Positions 1 to 9,039 of a stretch of DNA of 64,000 nt are shown here, piece after piece. The DNA is from Micromonospora phytophila (GTDB lineage: Bacteria > Actinomycetota > Actinomycetes > Mycobacteriales > Micromonosporaceae): assembly GCF_023656545.1 (NCBI RefSeq), contig NZ_JAMOKF010000005.1:16992-80991 (forward strand), read 5' to 3'. The notes below the pieces were generated by a model. That model was not told where the DNA came from. It did no database searches and worked only from the letters and a program-made list of their open reading frames with translations. The position numbers and the translations under genes are program-made. Each line of letters begins with the position of its first letter. Within the stretch, counting starts at the first letter, position 1.

Positions 1-1795
1 CGATGAGTCTGGGGCACGGGTGTCTGCGCTCGATCAGGTTGGGCATGCGGAGTGCGATCCGCCTGTCCGCCTCGATTTCCGACGGCGCATCCCGTTTTCC
101 GTCACAGTCCCGGGTGATGTCCTGCCCGCTGTAATGGCCCTGGTTGATGGCTTCCGCAGGGGTCATGCCGTCGACGACCACCCCCACGATGGTCTGGACC
201 ACGTAGTCAGGGATGTGTGAGCCTCCGGCAGCACCCACCACGAGCCTCAGTTTCTCGCCTTCGCTGTCGAGCACGAGGGTCGGCGCCATGGAGGCGGTGG
301 GTCGCTTCCCCGGCTGCATGACGTTCACCGGCTTGCCCGGCGAGACCGACGCCGTGTCCGTGAAGTTGTTCAGCGCGTTGTTGAGGATCATGCCCTGCGC
401 TTCGAGGTGCGAACCGAAGTGGGTGTTGATGGTGGTGGTCATGGAGACGGCGTTGCCGTCGGCGTCCACGATGCTCACGTTGCTCGTCGGGTCACCGACG
501 TCCACCGTGGCGGGTTCTTCCTCGACCGCTGGAGCGGGTGGGAGAACTCCCGGCGGGTCCCCTGGGGCGACCGGTCGGATCGCCCGGTCGCGGGAGAACA
601 GGGAGAAGCGCCGGTCGAGATACTGGCCGTCGAGCAGCCCGTCCACCGGCACGCCATGATAAGCCGGGTCACCGATGTAGGCGCGACGGTCGAGGTTCGC
701 CAGGCGGCTGGCCTCGACCGAGAGATGGACCCGGTCGGCCGAGCCCGGGTCCGTCCTTCCCACCTGCCCGCGTTCGAGCAGGCCGAGCATCTCCAGGACG
801 CTCACTCCGCCGAACGCCGCCGGCGGCGAGCTGCATATCACCACGTCGAACGCCTTCCGGCAGATTTCGGTGCGCTCCACCGTGTTGTAGTCGGCGAAGT
901 CCTGCGGGGTCATCAGGCTGGGAATCACCACCGGGCCCGCGGTGTTGCCTTTGAGCTTGATCGGCCCCTTTGCCGCATGCTGCACGATTGCCGGGGCAAT
1001 CTTGCCCGTGGGGTTGTAGAACTCGTCCGCGCCCTTGTCCCGCACCTGCCGCAGCACCTCGGCGATGTCCGGGTTGTAGATCCTGGTTCCCACCGGCTTC
1101 GGCTCGTCGCCGTTGCAGTAACGGGGGCGCAGATCGGGATAGTTGCAACGCTTGCGTCCGTTGAAGCGCTCCTCGAAGCCATCGTGCAGGTTCGGTGACA
1201 TCGGAAAGCCATCCGCGGCCAACCTGATGGCGTCGTCGAACAGCTGATCCCACGGGAGGGTGCCGTACAACTCGTGCACGTCGGCGAGCACGCGCAGCGT
1301 GCCCGGAACACCGACTGCGCGTCCGGTCGTCGACGCGGCGGTCGGGAAGCGATCGGTCCTGAGGTCCCTACGCTCCTGCTCCGTCGGAGTCCTCAGGTTC
1401 TCGGTCACGTTCTCCGGCGCTCTGGCCATGCCGTCGAAGAACCGCATCCTGCGGTCATCATGATCCCAATGGTTGATCAGTGTGCCGCCGGCCAGTCCGG
1501 AGGCGTGTGGCTCCACGACGGCCAGGACCGCCTGAACGGCTACGGCGGCATCCGCGGCCCGGCCTCCCTTGGCGATGATCTTACAACCGGCCTCGGTCGC
1601 GAGGGTGTGGGCGGACGCCACCATGAACCTTTCCGCGATGGCATCCTTCTCCCGACCGCTCTTGCTTCTCGGGTCCTTCATGCAGGCGTCGGCGGGCGCA
1701 GCAACCGAATGTGCGACGGGTGCTGTCGCCACGGCGGAGATACTCAGCGCCGTCGCCAGCGCGGGAATCACGTAGCGCACCGTGCGTGCGGACAT
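1..1795 (-). CDS. ggt: Gamma-glutamyltransferase family protein, C-terminal end outside the window
   Basis: The minus-strand frame is open from an ATG at 1795 to the window edge, so about 598 residues are visible and the C-terminus is missing. An AAAGG ribosome-binding site lies about 8 nt upstream. Residues 1-32 look like a signal peptide (hydrophobic core, Ala-rich end), so it is probably exported. GGT landmarks are present: a GG-rAADAAVA stretch near residue 77, a PTSNVSIVD segment whose Thr should be the autocleavage/catalytic residue, NALNNFT, and KRPTASMAPT downstream. The family is an N-terminal nucleophile hydrolase that cleaves gamma-glutamyl bonds of glutathione-like substrates and matures into two subunits. 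The Pro/Glu-rich insert just before the catalytic Thr is longer than usual. Family call is secure; substrate is not shown. Confidence 0.9.
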   Translation of the reverse strand, partial: MSARTVRYVIPALATALSISAVATAPVAHSVAAPADACMKDPRSKSGREKDAIAERFMVASAHTLATEAGCKIIAKGGRAADAAVAVQAVLAVVEPHASGLAGGTLINHWDHDDRRMRFFDGMARAPENVTENLRTPTEQERRDLRTDRFPTAASTTGRAVGVPGTLRVLADVHELYGTLPWDQLFDDAIRLAADGFPMSPNLHDGFEERFNGRKRCNYPDLRPRYCNGDEPKPVGTRIYNPDIAEVLRQVRDKGADEFYNPTGKIAPAIVQHAAKGPIKLKGNTAGPVVIPSLMTPQDFADYNTVERTEICRKAFDVVICSSPPAAFGGVSVLEMLGLLERGQVGRTDPGSADRVHLSVEASRLANLDRRAYIGDPAYHGVPVDGLLDGQYLDRRFSLFSRDRAIRPVAPGDPPGVLPPAPAVEEEPATVDVGDPTSNVSIVDADGNAVSMTTTINTHFGSHLEAQGMILNNALNNFTDTASVSPGKPVNVMQPGKRPTASMAPTLVLDSEGEKLRLVVGAAGGSHIPDYVVQTIVGVVVDGMTPAEAINQGHYSGQDITRDCDGKRDAPSEIEADRRIALRMPNLIERRHPCPRLI

Positions 1796-2611
1796 ATGGC
1801 AACCTTTCAAGATCTGCCCTGGGACGGGTACCACGGTGACCGTCACGAAGGTCCGTAACCCGAATTCGTGTCCCTGTTCCCGGATCTGTCGTCCGCCCTG
1901 TCGACATCGCTCCGAAGACGTCGTTCGAGAGGACTTCGACCGAAGCAGCCTGCTCGCGCCCGTACGCGATGGTCGGCTCACCGGCGACCAGCAGGAGCTG
2001 TAGGGGCATCATCGGTTTCGGCTGGGTGACGGCGCAGGGCATCGCGGGAAGTCGTGGTTTCCGGGACCCAGGTGGCGGCAGGGGAAGTCCGGTATGGGGG
2101 AACGCGGCGACCAAAGCCTTCGCAACGAACGCTGTCCCATTCCAGTGGACCGGTCAGCCCAGCCGAGAGGCATCCAGCGAAGGTGCCGACGGACGTCGAG
2201 GCAGTTCGCACAACGAGGAGGACGGTCAATCCTCGACGTTCGTATCCGTTCGACTGAGAATTGCTGCGCCACGCTCTCCATCGCCGGCCTCCTGCCTGCC
2301 GACTGAAGGCGGCGGTGGATCAGGCCTGCCCGTGCACGGGTTTAGCGCTTGGCTCCCCGGGCAGACGACATCTTGGCCGACTGGCAAGAGGTGTCGTCCG
2401 TGTCTGGCCTCCGCAGGGCCGAGAACGCACCAGCCTGCGTTCCGGGCGCAATCCAACCCGAGGAAAGTTCACTCCGTGTTAGCGTCGGCAGGGGCAGGAT
2501 CTTGGGATGTGGGCACCTCTGCGCGAACACATCAGGCGTAATGCCGACGACAGATGGCCGGGCGTCACATCCGTCCGGCAACCCGCGCGACATCCACCCT
2601 GAGGAGCAATC
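1796..2611. other. Intergenic region, 816 bp, no gene recognised
   Basis: Lies between the divergent ggt-like gene and the DUF6230 operon, so it should carry both promoters. Several open frames cross it on both strands, but their translations are compositionally random (Arg/Ser/Pro-rich) and match nothing I recognise. The only clear signals are the ggt ribosome-binding site at the left edge and GAGGAG at 2601-2606 for the DUF6230 gene. Confidence 0.5.
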
Positions 2612-3220
2612 GTGCAGGAATGGTTGGGCAAGGGGCACACCCGGTGGCGGCGGTTCGCCGCGATGCTGCTGCCCGCGAGCGCCGTCGCCGGCGCGATCGT
2701 CCTGGGCATGGCCAACGGGGCGATCGCGGCCTCGTTCGCGGTGTCGGGGCAGACCTTCAAGGTCTCCGCCTCCGAGCTGCAGGGCGAGGGCTTCGTCCAG
2801 TACGGCGGAATCGCCCAAGAGGTCGACGGCACACAGCATCCGGTGGCCGTCACGGGCATCCGCAGCGCAAAGCTCTTCGACCTCTGCCAGTCCGTGAAGA
2901 CGCCAGGGGCTCCCGTCGTGCTCACCATCCGGGCGGGCGGTGGCGGCCGGCCCGCCACGGCGAGCGACCTGCTGATCGACGTGGAGTCGCTCGAGGGCGA
3001 CGCCACGTTCACCAACATCAACATCGGGCAGGACGCCTCGACCCTTGAGGGCGGTCCCGACAACGCGAGGGGCGAGAGGGGGGCCTTCGGTCAGCAGGCC
3101 GACAGGGTGAACATCAGGAACCTGCGCCAGGTGGCCCGCTCCACCCAGGCAGGGACGTTCACCCTGACGGGACTGAAGCTGAAGGTCAACGTCGGCTCGG
3201 CCGCGAAGGAATGCTTCTGA
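2612..3220 (+). CDS. DUF6230 family secreted protein
   Basis: GTG start at 2612 with GAGGAG 5 nt upstream; 202 residues. The N-terminus is basic (TRWRR) followed by a hydrophobic stretch ending in Ala-x-Ala (GAIAASF), consistent with a signal peptide or N-terminal anchor. The rest is a compact beta-rich domain with few charged runs. It matches the actinobacterial DUF6230 family, often mis-annotated as cholesterol esterase; no hydrolase motif (GxSxG) is visible. It sits immediately upstream of a DUF6114 membrane protein and a third secreted protein, an arrangement known from Streptomyces and relatives. Function is unknown; an envelope-associated role is inferred only from export and the membrane-protein neighbour. 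Confidence 0.85.
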   Translation: MQEWLGKGHTRWRRFAAMLLPASAVAGAIVLGMANGAIAASFAVSGQTFKVSASELQGEGFVQYGGIAQEVDGTQHPVAVTGIRSAKLFDLCQSVKTPGAPVVLTIRAGGGGRPATASDLLIDVESLEGDATFTNINIGQDASTLEGGPDNARGERGAFGQQADRVNIRNLRQVARSTQAGTFTLTGLKLKVNVGSAAKECF

Positions 3221-3235
3221 GCTGACCAACCACCC

Positions 3236-3260
3236 GGGCCCCGAGGGCGCCTCGGGGCCC
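3236..3260 (+). terminator. Perfect 11-bp hairpin between the DUF6230 and DUF6114 genes
   Basis: GGGCCCCGAGG at 3236-3246 pairs exactly with CCTCGGGGCCC at 3250-3260 around a 3-nt GCG loop. There is no T-run after it, so it is better seen as an attenuator or mRNA-stabilising/processing stem that sets the ratio of the two proteins than as a strong intrinsic terminator. It lies 15 nt after the first stop and 33 nt before the next start. Confidence 0.6.
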
Positions 3261-3293
3261 CTGCCCTCCACTCGTCATCCGCCAGGAGGATGC

Positions 3294-3914
3294 GTGACAG
3301 CCGCCGAACCGCAAAACGCCCGCTCTGGGCGGCTCCGTCAGGCACGGAGCGGCTTCCGCCGCTGGCGGTGGACCCGACCATTCTGGGGAGGGCTGCTCAC
3401 CGCACTGGCCGGCCTCGAGATCTTCGGCACCACCCAGATGTCGCTCGCTGGTCTCTCCTTCCAGAGCGGGCCGACCGGTTTCCTCTCCTGGTTGGTCCCC
3501 GCCATCCTGGTGACCTGCGGGCTGCTGATGTGGTTCAAGCCGCAGCACCGGATGCTCTACGCCGTGGTCGCCGCGGTGACCACGCTCTTCTCACTGATCG
3601 GGGTCAACCTCGGCGGCTTTTTCGTCGGTCTGATACTCGGCCTGGTGGGCAGCGCCCTGGGCGCCGGTTGGGTGCCGGCCCCCGACCCCACCACCGCGCC
3701 GAATGAAGAACCGGCAGGCGACAGGACGACGCACGAGTCGACCGGGGACGGGGCGGAGCCGGAAGAGTCACCCGGCCACCGGGCGGTGCTGAGTGAGTCG
3801 CCGGACGAGGCGACGATGCGGAACGAGCCGAGGGCCGGGGCGGAGCCTGACCTACCGACCGCCGGCCCGGGCCGGGGTCGGAGCGGGACCAGCCGGCCCT
3901 CGTCGACGAGCTGA
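3294..3914 (+). CDS. DUF6114 domain membrane protein
   Basis: GTG start at 3294 preceded by AGGAGG; 206 residues. Residues about 25-125 hold the DUF6114 core, with four hydrophobic segments (WGGLLTALAGLEIFG, FLSWLVPAILVTCGLLM, a Tyr/Val-rich helix, and GGFFVGLILGLVG). A hydrophilic Glu/Asp/Gly/Pro-rich tail of about 80 residues follows and is probably disordered and exposed on one side of the membrane. The stop codon overlaps the next start (TGATG), so translation of the third gene is probably coupled. The family is found beside DUF6230 in actinomycetes and has no assigned reaction. The neighbours suggest a three-protein envelope unit. Confidence 0.85.
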   Translation: MTAAEPQNARSGRLRQARSGFRRWRWTRPFWGGLLTALAGLEIFGTTQMSLAGLSFQSGPTGFLSWLVPAILVTCGLLMWFKPQHRMLYAVVAAVTTLFSLIGVNLGGFFVGLILGLVGSALGAGWVPAPDPTTAPNEEPAGDRTTHESTGDGAEPEESPGHRAVLSESPDEATMRNEPRAGAEPDLPTAGPGRGRSGTSRPSSTS

Positions 3915-4936
3915 TGTCGGGCCGGGACGGCAGCCGTCCGCGCCTCGTCCTTCGGGCACCGAGCATCGACGAGGACCCGAGCGGGTCAGGGACGTTTCGG
4001 CGAACCGGGGGGCCGGAGGCGGAGCCGGCGACGCCCCGGAAGTCACACTCCCAGAAATTCCTGGCGCTGCTCGCGCTGCTCGGCCTCTCCGCCCCCGTGG
4101 CGCCCGTCGCGCTCAGCCCGGCGCGGGCATCCGTCCTGCCCACCACGGCACGGGACGGACCTACCTGCCCGACCCCGCCGGCACCGGGCAGCACGCCGCA
4201 GGAGAGCCCACCCACGTCGGCCGGCCCGAACGGAACGGCCTCGGCCGGCCCGATCGGATACGCCGGGGCGCGCGACGGCCACCAGGTCACCCGTGACGGG
4301 ACCGGCGACTCGTACGGCGGGGACCACCATCACGAGGACAAGGCCGCGGTGCCGTGGAGGTCTTCGTTCACGCCCCTCCCCCGGCTCTCCCCGAACGTGC
4401 TGACCAGCCTTGCACCGATGGCGTTCCGGGTCGACTGCGGCCAACCCAAGCCGTCGCCGAACGCCACCCCGGGCGTCGGTGCCGGGAAGGCGTTGCCGCG
4501 GATCAGCGCCGATCCGGGGCAGCCGGCGGTCGCGGCGACCCCGTCGAAGCTGATCGGCTCCAAGGTGACCATGACGAGGTTCCGGTTGGAAGGCATCGTC
4601 GAACTGCCCACCGCCGACGGCACCGTCACGGCGTTGAAGTTCAGCATGGACCAGGCCGTGACCGAGGATTTCACGCTGGGCACGCCCGGCCCGTCCGGTC
4701 GGACCACTCGGTTCGCCACCGACCGACTGACGGTGAGCGGCCGCGTCGCCTTCTACGCCACCCGTTTCGTCGGCCGGCTGCCCGGCGTCAAGATCACCGT
4801 AGCTCCCGACCTGCCGCTGCCTGACGGCATCCCGATCATGTTGCCGAGCTCCGTCACCTTCACCGACCCGGCCATCGACCTGGCCTTCGTGAAGAGCGAC
4901 ACGCTGACCTCCGGACCGGTGCTGACCGTCGACTGA
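3914..4936 (+). CDS. Secreted or membrane-anchored hypothetical protein of the DUF6230/DUF6114 operon
   Basis: ATG start at 3914 overlaps the previous stop; 340 residues. The first 50 residues are hydrophilic and Arg/Gly-rich. A hydrophobic segment (FLALLALLGLSAPVAPVALS, about residues 53-72) follows and could be a late signal anchor. Residues about 75-150 are Pro/Thr/Gly-rich linker. The C-terminal 150 residues form a probable beta-rich domain that starts near KLIGSKVTMTRF and ends in a Leu/Val-rich strand region. I recognise no enzyme motif. The long N-terminal extension before the membrane segment is unusual and could mean a later true start, but coupling with the upstream stop favours this one. 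Confidence 0.65.
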   Translation: MSGRDGSRPRLVLRAPSIDEDPSGSGTFRRTGGPEAEPATPRKSHSQKFLALLALLGLSAPVAPVALSPARASVLPTTARDGPTCPTPPAPGSTPQESPPTSAGPNGTASAGPIGYAGARDGHQVTRDGTGDSYGGDHHHEDKAAVPWRSSFTPLPRLSPNVLTSLAPMAFRVDCGQPKPSPNATPGVGAGKALPRISADPGQPAVAATPSKLIGSKVTMTRFRLEGIVELPTADGTVTALKFSMDQAVTEDFTLGTPGPSGRTTRFATDRLTVSGRVAFYATRFVGRLPGVKITVAPDLPLPDGIPIMLPSSVTFTDPAIDLAFVKSDTLTSGPVLTVD

Positions 4937-5025
4937 ACTCGTCCGCCACCACAGCCCCAGCCGATCACCGCCGTCGCTCTGGGCCGACGGAACCCGCGTG
5001 GACGGCTTGTCGGCTATCGCGGCCT

Positions 5026-6303
5026 ATGCTTCGGCGCGTGAACGAGAAACGGTGGAGTGGCGTGGACCTGGGCAACGTGCTGCGCGCTGTCGAGGACGCC
5101 GCCCCGGTCGACGCGCTGGATGCGGTGACCCGAGGCATCGGCGTCAACCTCGGGGCGCGGTGGGTGTCGTTCCTCGTCGCGGACATGAGCGGCCGGGCTC
5201 TCGTTCGGCTGGCCCACGACGTTCCCTTCGGGGACCGGCCCGGAAGGCGCCGGCAGGACGACGACGTGGCCACCGTGCTGCCCTTCGACGGCGGGCCACA
5301 GGAACAGGCGCTGCGCTCCCAGCGCGTGCAGGTCGATTCGAGTGGGGACGATCACGTGGTGATGGCGCCCGTCACGCAACGGGGCGAGGCCATCGGACTG
5401 TTGGAGGTCTCCTTACCGGTCGAGCCGGACGACGATGCGCTGGCCGAGATCTCCCGGGCCGCGCACGCGCTGGCGTTCGTGGTGATCGCCGCCCGGCGGC
5501 ACACCGACCTCTTCGAATGGGGTCAGCGAACCACCCCGTTCAGCCTCCCAGCGGAGATCCAGCGCCGACTCCTACCCTCCTCGTTCACCTGCGAAGCCGG
5601 CTCGTTCACGCTCTCGGCGTGGCTGGAGCCGGCGGCCAGCATCGGCGGAGACACCTTCGACTACAGCCTGGCGCGCAACCTGCTGCACCTGAGCATCACC
5701 GACGCGGTGGGCCACGGCGTGCACAGCGCCCTGACCGCGACGCTCTGCGTCGGCAGCCTGCGCCACACCCGCCGCCGCGGTGCCACCCTGCTTGACCAGG
5801 CCCGGGCCGCGAACTCGGCGCTGGTCGAGAACCCGCCCGGAGGGTTCACCTTCGCCACCGGACTTCTCGGCCGGCTCGATCTGCGCACCGGCGTGCTGGC
5901 CATGGTCAACGCCGGCCACCCCACCCCACTGCTGGTGCGCGACGGGACCGTCCGGCCCGTCGCGCTACCGGTCGACCCGCCGTTCGGCGTACTGCGCCAG
6001 GGGACCTACCGCACAACGGACGTCCCGCTGCGCCCCGGCGATCGGCTCATCCTGCTCACCGACGGCATGCTGGAACGCGGCGCCGCCCGCCTCGACCTGC
6101 CCACACGAATGCCGGGCCTCACCGACCTGCATCCAAGGGAGGTCGTCCGCCGACTCGGCGACGCCATCCTCGACGTCGCCGGCCCCACCCTGCCCGACGA
6201 CGCCTGCATGCTCGTCCTCGACTGGCACGGCGACCACGGCGACAATCGCTCCACCACGGGCGGCGCCGACCCCCAACGAGCGAGTGCCCTGGGAACGGCT
6301 TGA
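5026..6303 (+). CDS. PP2C-type SpoIIE/RsbU family serine phosphatase with GAF-like N-terminus
   Basis: The frame opens at ATG 5026; in-frame GTGs at 5038 and 5062 are alternative starts and no strong ribosome-binding site decides. About 425 residues. Residues 15-160 resemble a GAF-type sensory domain. Residues about 185-400 are a SpoIIE phosphatase domain: PAEIQRRLLP entry motif, a D-containing GGDTFDY metal site, DAVGHGVHSAL, VNAGHPTPLLV, LLTDGMLERG and the terminal DDACMLVLDW. The key metal-binding Asp residues are all present, so it should be active. The family dephosphorylates anti-anti-sigma (STAS) proteins in partner-switching. No anti-sigma or STAS gene is adjacent, so the target is elsewhere. 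GGDTFDY in place of the common GGDWYD is a minor variation. Confidence 0.88.
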   Translation: MLRRVNEKRWSGVDLGNVLRAVEDAAPVDALDAVTRGIGVNLGARWVSFLVADMSGRALVRLAHDVPFGDRPGRRRQDDDVATVLPFDGGPQEQALRSQRVQVDSSGDDHVVMAPVTQRGEAIGLLEVSLPVEPDDDALAEISRAAHALAFVVIAARRHTDLFEWGQRTTPFSLPAEIQRRLLPSSFTCEAGSFTLSAWLEPAASIGGDTFDYSLARNLLHLSITDAVGHGVHSALTATLCVGSLRHTRRRGATLLDQARAANSALVENPPGGFTFATGLLGRLDLRTGVLAMVNAGHPTPLLVRDGTVRPVALPVDPPFGVLRQGTYRTTDVPLRPGDRLILLTDGMLERGAARLDLPTRMPGLTDLHPREVVRRLGDAILDVAGPTLPDDACMLVLDWHGDHGDNRSTTGGADPQRASALGTA

Positions 6304-6365
6304 GGCCAACACGCGATTCGGCCAGTCGGACCGGCGCGAAGCACCGACAGCGCCGCCCGCCGGCC

Positions 6366-7274
6366 TCAGCGCGCGGCGCCGCCCGGTCGACCTGGGCCGG
6401 TCCCGGAGCGCCGGTGCCCGACGCGTGGAGCCCGTACCACCGGGGATTTGCCCGACCCCGGGCGGAAATCCCGCGCCGCAGCGGCCACCGTTTCGTCGGG
6501 ATCGCGACCGAGGGCCTCCCGGATGTGCGGCGGGATCAGCTCGGATGTGGCCATCGCCAGTCGGACCTGCACCGAACGGTCGTCAACCAGGCGTTCCAGA
6601 TCCGCCTCGTCCAGCTCGACCGCGCGAACCAGCGCGCAACGGACGTCGACCACCGGGTCCTGGGCAAGCGCGCTGCGCTGCTCGGCGGTGGTCCGCGGGT
6701 TGCGGGCGAGCCCCTTACGTACGCGTGCGGTGCGGTCGGCCATCAAGGCGGTGATCACATCGGGGTCGTGGGTGTGGGTGGCGAGTCGTTCCCGCACCTC
6801 GGGTGAGACGTCGTCGATCAGCCTGGCGGCCAGCTCGGGCTCCAACTCCCGCATCTCCGCGAGGAGACCACGAAGCTCCTTGTCGGATGCCTCCGACATC
6901 ACCCGGCGAACCGACTCGTCGCAGGCCGGGTTGCCGGCGACCGCCCAGCGGACCCACCGGTCGTCGTCCTTGACCAGACGCAGGAGATTGCCGACCGAGG
7001 CCGAAGGGTTTCTCGCCACGGCCTCCCGGACCTGACGATCATGGTCCCGGGTCAGCGGTCGCAGTGCCTGCGCGGGTGCGTCGGTGCGGTCGGCGACCAC
7101 CTTGCGGACCACGGCCGACGGGTCGGACGCCAGATCGATGAGGGTCATCTGTGGCGTTGCGGGGTCCAACGCCGAGGCGAGCCGCGCGTCCTCGCTGCCA
7201 TCGGCCGCACGGTGCGCGGTGTTACCTGACCCGCTGTGACTGTCGGGCCCACCGACGTCCTGCTGCTTCCCCAT
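6366..7274 (-). CDS. Leucine-rich-repeat-variant (LRV/HEAT-like) repeat protein
   Basis: ATG at 7274; 302 residues. Residues about 35-270 consist of degenerate repeats of roughly 24 residues with the recurring pattern D-x-x-x-x-VR-x-x-(V/L)A-x-(N/D)-P (for example VRRVMSEA, VRKGLARNP, VRLAMATS). This is the signature of the LRV/HEAT solenoid family. Such proteins are protein-protein interaction scaffolds without catalytic residues. The N-terminal 30 residues and the C-terminal 30 (Gly/Arg/Pro-rich) look disordered. It is convergent with the phosphatase gene to its left, whose end is only 62 bp away. No partner can be named. Confidence 0.8.
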   Translation of the reverse strand: MGKQQDVGGPDSHSGSGNTAHRAADGSEDARLASALDPATPQMTLIDLASDPSAVVRKVVADRTDAPAQALRPLTRDHDRQVREAVARNPSASVGNLLRLVKDDDRWVRWAVAGNPACDESVRRVMSEASDKELRGLLAEMRELEPELAARLIDDVSPEVRERLATHTHDPDVITALMADRTARVRKGLARNPRTTAEQRSALAQDPVVDVRCALVRAVELDEADLERLVDDRSVQVRLAMATSELIPPHIREALGRDPDETVAAAARDFRPGSGKSPVVRAPRVGHRRSGTGPGRPGGAAR

Positions 7275-7713
7275 GGCGCAATCATGTCACGGGCTGACTG
7301 GGGGCAGCGCCAGCCTCCGCCCGCTTCCCAGCTCGTGATGGTCGTTGCCGGCGTGGTCCACAAATCGGGCCGTGCCGCCGTCGTTCCGTCGTCCTCGCGG
7401 CGCACGTGGCGTCCGACTCTCGTTGATCGCCTGCCTCGCCGTGCCTGGCGCGGTCGCGGCGCTCGCCAGCCTCTTCGCCTGGCCGGAGTGGGTGCCTGTC
7501 GTTGCGGTGGTCGTTGCGGTGGTGGCAACCAGCCAACCCTTTCCAGGATCACCTGTCATGCGTGTGCTGGGACGGATCTGTCAAGCATGTGCTGGGACCA
7601 GGCATCGTCGGGCCGGAAGTTCCCTGCCTGCCCGAGGCAACCTCAGCGGCACACCGGCGAGTCATCGACGGCGGCGTGCGGCATCATCCGCCTCTGATCG
7701 GGAAGAGCCGACC
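7275..7713. other. Intergenic region with a partial membrane-like frame and an imperfect tandem repeat
   Basis: The CapA frame stays open upstream to 7345, and its translation over about 7405-7545 contains a hydrophobic helix pair (LIACLAVPGAVAALASLF and VPVVAVVVAVVATS). That may be the remnant of a small membrane gene, because no start or ribosome-binding site is convincing. At 7554-7573 and 7579-7598 there is a 20-bp repeat (period 25) with two mismatches around GTGCTGGGAC. This looks like a pair of insertion-sequence end fragments, although that is inference. Confidence 0.4.
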
Positions 7714-8859
7714 GTGCGCCTTTCCGTCATCCGCCTCCTGCTCGTCGCCGCGCTGGCCGCCGCACCCCCCGCTGTCTGGGCAGCCCGCGAAGAAATCCTC
7801 CGCGACCGGTTGGTCGGCACCTCCGCGTCGGCGGCCCCGGGGGGCGGCCGGCAGGTCACCGTCCTCGGCTCCGGCGACATCCTGGTGCACCCACCCACCT
7901 GGCAGCAGGCCCACGCCGACGCGGTCAAGACCGGGCGGCCCGGCTACGACTTCGACCCGATATTCGCCCCCATCCGACCCGCGGTCGAGTCCGCTGACCT
8001 GGCCATCTGCCACCTGGAGGCGCCCATCGGTCCCGGTGCGCCGGCGGACTTCCCCCGTTTCCGTGCCCCCACCGACCTGGCACCGGCCATCAAGACCGCC
8101 GGCTACGACACCTGTTCGACGGCCAGCAACCATTCCCTCGACCAGGGCGAGCAGGGCGTCTACGCCAACCTTGACGCGCTCGACGCAGCTGGGCTGAGTC
8201 ACACCGGCACCTTCCGCAGCAGCGCCGCACAGGCCACCCCCACCATCTACCGGGTGAAGGGCGTCAAGATCGGGCACCTGTCCTGGACCATGCACTTCAA
8301 CGGCCAGACGCCGCCGCCGGACAAACCGTGGCTGGCCAATCGCATCGACGTGCCCGCCATCAAGAAGGCCGCCGCAGCGACCCGCAAGGCCGGTGCGCAG
8401 ATCATCGTCCTGTCCGCTCATTGGGGCACCGAAATGGTCCACACCCCCGACGGGAAGCAGGTGCACTGGGCCAAGGAATTGATCGCCGACCCGAACATCG
8501 ACCTGATCATCGGCCACCACGCCCACGTTGTGCAGCCCTTCGAGAAGGTCGGCGGCAAATGGATCGCCTACGGCGTCGGCAACACCCTCGCCCGTCACGA
8601 CTTCCCCAAGGACGCCAACCGCGAAGGCGTCCTGGCCAAGTTCACCTTCACCGAACAGTCCAACCGCCAATGGACCGTCACCCGAGCGGAGGCAATTCCC
8701 ATCTGGCTGTCCCTCAAGCCCACCATCCGGGTCCTCGACCTCGCCCGGCTCCCGACCGTCGACCGGCGGCGAGAGACGTACCGGGCGGCCCTGGACCGGA
8801 TCAGCGGCTACCTCGACGCCCGCGGGGGCATCAATGACGGCCTGCACATCGTCCGCTGA
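7714..8859 (+). CDS. CapA family metallophosphoesterase-like protein (poly-gamma-glutamate/capsule type)
   Basis: I chose GTG 7714 because a GGGAAGAG stretch precedes it and it places a short basic N-terminus directly before a hydrophobic signal/anchor (VIRLLLVAALAAAPPAVWA). The frame itself is open further upstream. 381 residues. CapA motifs: GSGDILVHPP near residue 52, HLEAPIG, ASNHSLDQGEQGV (the metal-binding N-H-x-x-D element), a HWGTE block, IIGHHAHVVQP and YGVGN. The family has a calcineurin-like fold. In Bacillus CapA takes part in poly-gamma-glutamate export, but most actinobacterial members stand alone, as here with no capBC nearby. It is probably an exported phosphoesterase of unknown substrate. 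Confidence 0.87.
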   Translation: MRLSVIRLLLVAALAAAPPAVWAAREEILRDRLVGTSASAAPGGGRQVTVLGSGDILVHPPTWQQAHADAVKTGRPGYDFDPIFAPIRPAVESADLAICHLEAPIGPGAPADFPRFRAPTDLAPAIKTAGYDTCSTASNHSLDQGEQGVYANLDALDAAGLSHTGTFRSSAAQATPTIYRVKGVKIGHLSWTMHFNGQTPPPDKPWLANRIDVPAIKKAAAATRKAGAQIIVLSAHWGTEMVHTPDGKQVHWAKELIADPNIDLIIGHHAHVVQPFEKVGGKWIAYGVGNTLARHDFPKDANREGVLAKFTFTEQSNRQWTVTRAEAIPIWLSLKPTIRVLDLARLPTVDRRRETYRAALDRISGYLDARGGINDGLHIVR

Positions 8860-9039
8860 CGCCACATGCGTGAAGGTTCTCGTAAACCGCGTCCATCTGG
8901 GAGCATTTTGACCGCGCCTCGGGCTGCCGCGGCCAACCGTTGCGGGCCTACCGGTGCCGGGGACGCCGCAGTGCTAACCGGCGCCGCCTCCCGGTGGATG
9001 CCGGGCTCCAATCGATGGCATCCCTGATGATTCGAGGGC

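Noticed and set aside
7345..7713. Extension of the CapA protein to a start at 7345
   Set aside because: The extra 123 residues contain a second hydrophobic region and Arg-rich filler before the real signal-like segment at GTG 7714.
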